Source: G965212005 sp965212005 (lineage in GTDB: Bacteria > Pseudomonadota > Gammaproteobacteria > Porifericomitales > Porifericomitaceae). From it: DNA of 64,000 nt. The notes beneath the pieces were generated by a model. It was not told the DNA's origin. It saw nothing but the letters and a program-made list of their open reading frames with translations, and made no database searches. This document shows positions 58,400 to 64,000 of the stretch, one piece after another (position 1 is the first letter of the stretch; the number at the start of each line of letters is the position of its first letter). The position numbers and the translations under genes were made by a program. The stretch covers positions 2,170,001-2,234,000 of the forward strand of contig OZ243038.1 in the NCBI GenBank assembly GCA_965212005.1, written 5' to 3'.

Positions 58400-59623
58400 T
58401 TATGACTGCGGCTCCCCGGCCTTGCAGGCTTGGTCTCTGCCGTTGCTCTTGGCTGTATACAGAGCCTCGTCCGCCATTTGGATCAGCTGGGCGGGACGGT
58501 ATTTCTCGTCGGGGATCAGGGTTGCGACTCCGGCACTGATGGTTACATTTTCGTGACTCGGTTTAGCCTGTTGCCGGTGTGCCGGTTTTAGGTGCCGTAT
58601 CGCCGTGCACAGTTGTTGCCCCATTTCAAAAGCAGCCTCTCCCGGGGTTTCCGGCAGTATCAGCGCAAACTCTTCGCCACCGTAGCGGGCTGCCAGGTCG
58701 CTGGGCCGGCGGATAAATTGCTGCAGGGTGCGTGCCACCTGGTGCAGGCACTGATCACCGGCTTGATGGCCGTGGCTGTCGTTGTAGAGCTTGAAGTGAT
58801 CGATATCGAGCATGATCAACGACAGCGGCTGTTTATTACGCATTCCGCGCTGCCATTCTTGCTTCAGAAGATTATCGAAATGCCTGCGGTTGGCGATCTG
58901 GGTGAGAGCGTCCTGCATCGTCAGGCTGGTGAGCTCGGCCGCCTTATCTTCCATTTCCTGTAGCTCCAGGAGAATTTCCCTATTTCTATTGCGGGTATAT
59001 CGGAGCTCTTCTTCAAGCTGCGCCCGGTAGTTTCCAAGGCGGGCGCGAAAATCCAGCAGGACGGCGTGCAGGTTCCACAGTAGCAGCGCCAGGCCTGGGG
59101 CCAATAGGCCGATGATGAGCGTGAGTCCACCAGCCCTCGCACCCAGCGCAGTGAGCACGAGGACCGACAGCAGCGCAGCAAGCAGAAACAGCAGGTATCC
59201 GTGGACCAGGGGCGCCAGGCAGATGCCGGTTCCCAGCAGCACCGCTGCGAGCAGCAGCACGGCTGCCGGCGTGGGCGTTGGCAGCAGTAAGAGGGTGATG
59301 CTTCCCCACAATGCCCCCTGCACCAGCACCAGCACCAGCCAGGCGCCCAGCCAGCGCCGGCTTGGGGTCAGCCCGGAATGTATCGGGCAGTCCGCTCGGT
59401 GCAGCAGCAGTGTTTGCCCCCCGGCGGCTCCCGTCAACGTGCCCAGCCAGCACAGCAGCAATGCAGGCGAGACCCGGTCCCACAGGGTCAGCGTCAGTAG
59501 CGCCGCGCAGCCCAGCGAGATCAACAGCAACGCCACGGAGCGCCGGTGCAGCACGCTGCAGGATCGGATCCACCAGGCTTGTTCCAGGTCCAGCGCGTTG
59601 TTTGCCGAGATAACTTCGTTCAC
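58400..59623 (-). CDS. membrane diguanylate cyclase (GGDEF)
   Basis: 407 residues. Six or so hydrophobic segments occupy the first 200 residues, a coiled-coil region follows (RNREILLELQEMEDKAAEL), and then a GGDEF domain from LTMQDALTQIANRRHFDNLL. The active site is GGEEF. The inhibitory RxxD site (RPSD) stands five residues before it, so product inhibition by c-di-GMP is predicted. GTG at 59623 overlaps the stop of the radical SAM gene (GTGA), chosen over the longer frame. Confidence 0.87.
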   Translation of the reverse strand: MNEVISANNALDLEQAWWIRSCSVLHRRSVALLLISLGCAALLTLTLWDRVSPALLLCWLGTLTGAAGGQTLLLHRADCPIHSGLTPSRRWLGAWLVLVLVQGALWGSITLLLLPTPTPAAVLLLAAVLLGTGICLAPLVHGYLLFLLAALLSVLVLTALGARAGGLTLIIGLLAPGLALLLWNLHAVLLDFRARLGNYRAQLEEELRYTRNRNREILLELQEMEDKAAELTSLTMQDALTQIANRRHFDNLLKQEWQRGMRNKQPLSLIMLDIDHFKLYNDSHGHQAGDQCLHQVARTLQQFIRRPSDLAARYGGEEFALILPETPGEAAFEMGQQLCTAIRHLKPAHRQQAKPSHENVTISAGVATLIPDEKYRPAQLIQMADEALYTAKSNGRDQACKAGEPQS

Positions 59624-60618
59624 TGCAGGTGGCCCTGTACATGCAGGATCTGGGCAGGCAGATAGGCGCGCAACTCGTTTTGACACCAATCCAGCATCTC
59701 CTTTTTCTGTTCTGCGGCATAGCTGGTGGCGCCGTTTGCGGTGTGCAGCGCCTGGGCCAACAGCGGCTCTTCCGGATACAGATCGCTGATGCGGCGAAAA
59801 TAAACGGCGGGCAGCCGGAATACTCCCAGGGTCACCGAATGCAGTCTGTTCGGATCCAGCTGATCGAACAGCTGCTGGAACAGTTGCCGGTACAGCGCCC
59901 GGTAGTTCCGGTGCAGGATAAGCGGGTCAAAGCGCAGCCCCAGCGGCCAGCCATGTTGCTGTAGCCGGGAGATGATCGCCAGCCGCCGCTGCAACGGTGC
60001 CACTCCATGCTCCAGCGCGCGCCGGATCGGTTCTGGACTGATGCTGAAGGCGAGCACGCAGTTGTGCGCCGGCTCGGTTTGCAACAGGCGGCGTCCCTGC
60101 GTGCTCTTGGTGCGCAGCTCCAGCAACGCCTGCGGATAATTGCGAAACAGAGGCAGAAAGTAGTCGCTGAAGCCAGTCAGCGGATCCAGGGCCAAGCTGT
60201 CCCCGTCGTAGCCGGAGAAAAAGTGCGGCCTGGCTCCGGGCAGTTTCCCGATGGTGTCCTGGATCGCCCGTGCGTAGTCTTCGTAATTGACGAACAGTAC
60301 CAGGTGGGCGGAGCGGAATTTTCCTTGCAGGAAACAATAGCGGCAGTCATAGGGACAGTTCAGCAGGTGAGAGAAGTAGAAATCGTGACTGCCGCCGATC
60401 CCATGCCCGGCCGGCGCCGCCAGCACAGGCCGGCCCTGTTTTCGCGCCAGGATCAGCGCCGGTCGCCGTTTTTGCAGCCGAAAATTCTGCTGGTGCGGAT
60501 TCAACAGTTCGGTATAACTGCGACAGCAGAGGGCAGGCACGCGCCGCAGCCGCCGACGCAGCGCTTGTACGCGGGGATGATCGAGCACTGCCTGCTCAAT
60601 GTACAGTGTCTGGAACAA
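59620..60618 (-). CDS. spore photoproduct lyase-like radical SAM protein
   Basis: About 332 residues with radical SAM motif CPYDCRYCFLQG (CX3CX2C) and the SPL-family context HDFYFSHLLN upstream. Members outside spore formers occur in many proteobacteria and are annotated SPL or DNA repair photolyase-like; their substrate is not established. The best start is TTG at 60618, eight bases after the nucleosidase stop; longer starts run into that gene. It is followed by a diguanylate cyclase in a four-base overlap. Confidence 0.85.
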   Translation of the reverse strand: MFQTLYIEQAVLDHPRVQALRRRLRRVPALCCRSYTELLNPHQQNFRLQKRRPALILARKQGRPVLAAPAGHGIGGSHDFYFSHLLNCPYDCRYCFLQGKFRSAHLVLFVNYEDYARAIQDTIGKLPGARPHFFSGYDGDSLALDPLTGFSDYFLPLFRNYPQALLELRTKSTQGRRLLQTEPAHNCVLAFSISPEPIRRALEHGVAPLQRRLAIISRLQQHGWPLGLRFDPLILHRNYRALYRQLFQQLFDQLDPNRLHSVTLGVFRLPAVYFRRISDLYPEEPLLAQALHTANGATSYAAEQKKEMLDWCQNELRAYLPAQILHVQGHLQ

Positions 60619-60626
60619 GGAGACTG

Positions 60627-61502
60627 CTATAGCTCCAGGGCCCGTTGCCCGATACGTTCGCGCAACTGACGCAGCAATACCGCCGCCGGCAGGCGATGCT
60701 CGGTACAAGGCAGCGGCACGCCAGGCAGCAGCTGCGCCCACTGCCGCAGCAGGCGGCGCAGTTGTACCTGCTGGCTGGCGCTGAAATGCCGCTGCCGGCG
60801 CAACTGCTCCCAGCCCGGAGGGGCCCTGCGATGCTGTTCCAATTCCATCTGCAAGCTGCTCAGCGTCTCCAGCAGAGCATCGATGAGCGCCAGCCGGGCA
60901 CCGATCCAGTCACTGACCCGACCGGCGTCGCGCCGCGGCTCCAGGGGCTGACCGGGGCGGTCCGAGACGATCTTCAGGCAATGCGTCAGTTCCGGCGGAC
61001 TGTAGCGCTGCGCCGCGTCCAGAAAGCCCGCTCCCTCCATGTCGCAGAGCGCCTGCGATGGATAGTCGTGGGTAGGCTGGTCCACCGTGACCAGGGCCTG
61101 CTCCGGGCAAGGGGGAGTGAATACCAGCCGGGGATACCAGCTGCGCCCGCTGCTCTGCTCGGTGACCTGGTGCATCAATGCCGCTTCGCCCCGCGGCAGT
61201 TGCGCGTGTCCGGCTACGCCGACGTTCAGCCAGCCCCGCACCGAGTCGGCCGCTTCCAGGACCAGCGTTCGGCTGTGCGCAACGGCGGCTGCGGCGGCCA
61301 TTTTGCCGATGCCGCTCAGAGTCAGCGTCAACCCGGCCCGGCGCCAGGCCGGAAAGCCGGAGCTCGGCACCGGCTCCAGGCCGTAATGGCAGATCAGCGG
61401 GCGGGCCTCGCAGGGCAGCGCACAAATGAGATGGATGACGGCGTCGCCGCACGGTGTAGTGGACGGAGTGCGCGCTGGTCGGCTCGATGCAGAGGAGGTC
61501 AT
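60627..61502 (-). CDS. nucleoside phosphorylase/nucleosidase-fold protein
   Basis: About 291 residues. Residues 20-220 show the PNP/UDP family fold: LICALPCEARPLICHYGL, SGIGKMAAAAAVAHS, and DMEGAGFLDAAQRY, whose glutamate contacts the ribose in MTA/SAH and futalosine nucleosidases. A 70-residue arginine/glutamine-rich helical C-terminus is additional. Pairing with an SPL-like radical SAM protein recurs in proteobacteria, but the shared pathway is unknown. ATG at 61502 is used; the true start could be a few codons later. Confidence 0.78.
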   Translation of the reverse strand: MTSSASSRPARTPSTTPCGDAVIHLICALPCEARPLICHYGLEPVPSSGFPAWRRAGLTLTLSGIGKMAAAAAVAHSRTLVLEAADSVRGWLNVGVAGHAQLPRGEAALMHQVTEQSSGRSWYPRLVFTPPCPEQALVTVDQPTHDYPSQALCDMEGAGFLDAAQRYSPPELTHCLKIVSDRPGQPLEPRRDAGRVSDWIGARLALIDALLETLSSLQMELEQHRRAPPGWEQLRRQRHFSASQQVQLRRLLRQWAQLLPGVPLPCTEHRLPAAVLLRQLRERIGQRALEL

Positions 61503-61808
61503 TTTATCTATTGTCGCAAAAGTTCCGCGTTTTGTGTGATTCCGATGCTTGCTGCACCGCATGCTGCCCGCCGGCGCTGCGTTTTATCCAGGTGATCCAG
61601 TCCGCGAGCGGCGCGGTTGCGGCTGTAATATGCCCGTGGATCTGCTATAAAGGAAGGCAGTTTTTCCTGTTTGCGGCCTATAGCGTCTCCGTTTTCCTGT
61701 TTTCCCGTTTTACTAAGGATAGGCGGATAGGCGCACAGAGTGGGCGTGAACGATCAGGAGGTTCCTTTTGAACAGCTTTGCCGGGGCATTGCCGTGAGCA
61801 GTGCCCGA

Positions 61809-62816
61809 ATGCGCGATTGCATGGATGTCCGTCCGCGGCCAGGCCTGCCGTTGCTGTGCGCGGCGTTATGGATGCTCACGCCGGGGTCTGCGCTTGCCCT
61901 GTTCGGCAGCGACGCCAATGAGGGTGAGGACCTGTGGGTGGCGGGCGATCAGTACCTGCGCCTCGTGCGCCGGGAGGAGTCCTCGGTACAGCCTCATCAA
62001 CATCCGCAGACGCTGGCGGCGGGCGAGTTGTACCAGGTGTTGCTGAGCCTGGAAGTGCAGAAAAAACCGTCATTTCTGCAATTCTCCAGCAAAAAGGCCA
62101 GGCCGGTCTTTACCGCCCCGATGGCCCAGGTGCTGGCCGCCAACCTGTCCCGGGGGTTGGCGCAGGCGGGACCGGAGGAAGAACTGATCTTTGTGCTGGC
62201 TGGATTCTATAAAGGCAGCCTGCTTGGAGACCGCAGGGTGGTCGGCGGTCGCGTGTTCTTTAACTCCGGACGGTTGCATCTGCTGTTTGGCGACGTGCTG
62301 CGTTCGGTGCATTACGGGGCGGAGCGTGACGTGCGCGGATTATCTCACGAAGTCGATCGGCGGCTGTATCCCTTCTATCCCGGCAGCCGGGAGCGGCAGG
62401 GTGCCGGGCCCTGGAAAGTGCTGCTGCGCGAGGGCATCCGACTGCAGGAGTTCGGCGGTGAAACGCGGCCGGATTGGCTGGCGCTGGATCTGCCCCTGTT
62501 GTTGGCCGGGCTGCAACAGCAGCCGCAGGCGGCCGGTCCTGACGCGCCGGTGCCGGACCCGACCGAGGTGCCGCCGATAGACGCGCAACAGCAGCAACGT
62601 CTGCTGGAGGAATTGCGCCAGCAGCGCGTCGAAATGGCGCGCATGCGCAAACAAATGCGTCAAATGCAGCCGGGGCAGCCTGGGCAGCCTGGGGATGAGT
62701 CCTTGCCCGGCTCGTTGTCGGAGCGCCTGCAGACCCTCAAAGCCCTGCGCGAGCAGGAACTGGTCAGTGAAGAAGAGTATCAGGACAAGCGCCAGGAATT
62801 GCTGGACGGGCTCTGA
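61809..62816 (+). CDS. exported SHOCT-domain protein
   Basis: About 335 residues. A signal peptide (LPLLCAALWMLTPGSALA) is followed by a domain of unrecognised family (LWVAGDQYLRLVRREES ... GSLLGDRRVVGGRVFFNSGR). A Gln/Pro-rich linker with a coiled coil (QQQRLLEELRQQRVEMARMR) and a C-terminal SHOCT motif (LKALREQELVSEEEYQDKRQ) complete it. SHOCT motifs are short oligomerisation segments. The start is uncertain between 61809 and 61821. The 258-base gap to the next gene holds nothing recognised. Confidence 0.75.
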   Translation: MRDCMDVRPRPGLPLLCAALWMLTPGSALALFGSDANEGEDLWVAGDQYLRLVRREESSVQPHQHPQTLAAGELYQVLLSLEVQKKPSFLQFSSKKARPVFTAPMAQVLAANLSRGLAQAGPEEELIFVLAGFYKGSLLGDRRVVGGRVFFNSGRLHLLFGDVLRSVHYGAERDVRGLSHEVDRRLYPFYPGSRERQGAGPWKVLLREGIRLQEFGGETRPDWLALDLPLLLAGLQQQPQAAGPDAPVPDPTEVPPIDAQQQQRLLEELRQQRVEMARMRKQMRQMQPGQPGQPGDESLPGSLSERLQTLKALREQELVSEEEYQDKRQELLDGL

Positions 62817-63074
62817 TACGCAGGCTGCCCCGGGCCGGACACCAGGAAACCTCGCTCCAGTCGGCCGGTCGGTCTGCGCTGATGCGGTATTCGCGCCCGC
62901 TGCGTCCTCCCCCCAGCGCTTGGGAAAGCGTCCGGTGTTGGCAATAAGCGCAATGCAGTCGCTCACTGCCCGGGCACCGGCCGGCGCTGCGGAGGCATTG
63001 GCCGGTACCACGCCGCTGCTGCGTTGCCGGCGCCGGTACGCGTGGCCGTCGGCGGCCCAATCGGGGACGGCGCT

Positions 63075-64000
63075 GTGAACAGGCTTGCGTGCGAATTGCA
63101 CCCGGAACGGGAAGCCTTCGACAGCGGATTGCTGGAAGCCGGCGGTGGACACCGGGTCTACTGGGAGCAGTCCGGCAGTCCCGGCGGCGTGCCAGTCATT
63201 TTTCTGCACGGCGGGCCAGGCTCGGGCTGTGCTCCCAAACACCGCAGGTATTTTCATCCGCAGCATTACCGGGCCGTGATCTTCGATCAGCGCGGCGCCG
63301 GCCGTTCCGGGCCGCCGGGAGAACTGCGCGACAACACTACGCAGGCGCTGGTGGCGGATATGGAGCGGATCCGTGAGCACCTGCGGTTGCCGCGCTGGCT
63401 CCTGTTCGGAGGCTCCTGGGGAGCTACCCTGGCACTGGTCTATGCCCGGGCGCATCCCGAGCGCGTATCAGGGATGATTCTGCGCGGCAGTTTTCTGGCG
63501 CGTGCGTGCGACCTGGAATGGTTTGTCGGCGGCGGCGTGCAGCGCATCTTCCCCGATCACTGGCAAGCAGTATTGCAGGAGCTGCCGGAGAGGGAGCGCG
63601 ATCGGCCTATGCAAGCCCTGGTGCGGCATATACTGCATGGAGACGAGCCGACCCAGCGGCGCTTGGCGCGCGTTTGGGCGGATTGGTCGAGCCAGGTAGT
63701 GTGCTATAACCTGGCGCTGCCTGAGGCCTCAGTAGAGCCCCCGGTCGAGCAGGAGGATGAAGAGCGCCGGCTGCATCAAGCGCGGATCGAAATGCATTAC
63801 GCGCACCACCGCTATTTCCTGCAGGAAAATGAGATCCTGAACCATGCCGCACAACTGCCGCGGGTGCCGACGGTCCTGATTCATGGCCGGCGCGATCTGA
63901 CTTGTCCCCTGTCGGCTTCCTGGGATCTGCACCGCGCCCTGCCTGCCTCGGAATTGATCATCGTGCCGGAGGCCGGTCACCTGGCCGGTGAGCCGGCAAT
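63075..64000 (+). CDS. pip: proline iminopeptidase, 3' end outside window
   Basis: An alpha/beta hydrolase that removes N-terminal proline from peptides; 308 residues are visible. HGGPGSGC (residues 45-52) forms the oxyanion hole and FDQRGAGRS follows. GGSWGATLALVYA holds the nucleophile S114, HGRRDLTCPL the aspartate, and EAGHLAGEP the histidine, so the whole triad is present. The start is GTG at 63075, and the frame is still open at the window end; only about ten residues should be missing. Confidence 0.93.
   Translation, partial: MNRLACELHPEREAFDSGLLEAGGGHRVYWEQSGSPGGVPVIFLHGGPGSGCAPKHRRYFHPQHYRAVIFDQRGAGRSGPPGELRDNTTQALVADMERIREHLRLPRWLLFGGSWGATLALVYARAHPERVSGMILRGSFLARACDLEWFVGGGVQRIFPDHWQAVLQELPERERDRPMQALVRHILHGDEPTQRRLARVWADWSSQVVCYNLALPEASVEPPVEQEDEERRLHQARIEMHYAHHRYFLQENEILNHAAQLPRVPTVLIHGRRDLTCPLSASWDLHRALPASELIIVPEAGHLAGEPA

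Overview
The window looks like the chromosome of a GC-rich gammaproteobacterium with sulfite-oxidising capacity. The evidence is the AlgZ/AlgR pair, the nit-tldD pair, tolC divergent from thiC, metK-ahcY-metF, glnE, a SoxC/SorA-type sulfite dehydrogenase with its cytochrome c, and the DolP/YraN neighbourhood. Genus cannot be assigned from this sequence. Many SEL1, TPR and ankyrin repeat proteins plus a decaying restriction system would fit a host-associated lifestyle, but that is inference.

Layout. 1-80: 3' end of rpsI. 273-12210 (all minus): algR, algZ, an MFS transporter, aroC, cytochrome c, sulfite dehydrogenase, aspS, argH, tldD and a nitrilase-family amidase. 12654-19407 (plus): alaC-hom-thrC, an RpfE-type protein and a large SEL1 protein. 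19530-23409: a candidate leucine leader/attenuator, then the overlapping run leuA-udg-rimI-cysM. 23624-28170: a DEDD exonuclease, a small restriction-modification pair whose nuclease gene appears to carry a premature stop, an oligopeptide-binding lipoprotein and an L,D-transpeptidase. 43973-64000: metK-ahcY-metF, panD, dolP-yraN, a SEL1 protein, pcm-tolC-isochorismatase (minus), thiC, glnE split into two overlapping genes, a nucleosidase / SPL-like radical SAM / diguanylate cyclase operon, a SHOCT protein and a truncated proline iminopeptidase.

The centre of interest is a 15.7-kb island (28194-43893) between the L,D-transpeptidase gene and the metK promoter. It is bounded by a 73-bp inverted repeat (71/73 identical) and flanked by a perfect 9-bp direct repeat GGGCTGGCG, as expected for a unit that transposed once. 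Inside are two tandem arrays. Array A (29367-33040) alternates small HExxH metallopeptidase modules with small lipoproteins. Metallopeptidase type 1 is always followed by lipoprotein type b, and the single type 2 by lipoprotein type a. Antisense 3' fragments of a hicA gene ride along in each unit. Array B (33275-43812) carries three copies of a unit: M23-peptidase relic, exported TPR protein, second M23 relic, exported TPR-ankyrin protein with 21, 11 or 21 ankyrin repeats.

My reading, which is inference, is that the island is a transposed storage array of orphan peptidase effector modules (HExxH and M23) and their periplasmic immunity proteins (lipoproteins, TPR and TPR-ankyrin proteins). It appears to be expanding and shuffling by recombination while several toxin modules decay. 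No secretion apparatus or full-length toxin is present in the window.
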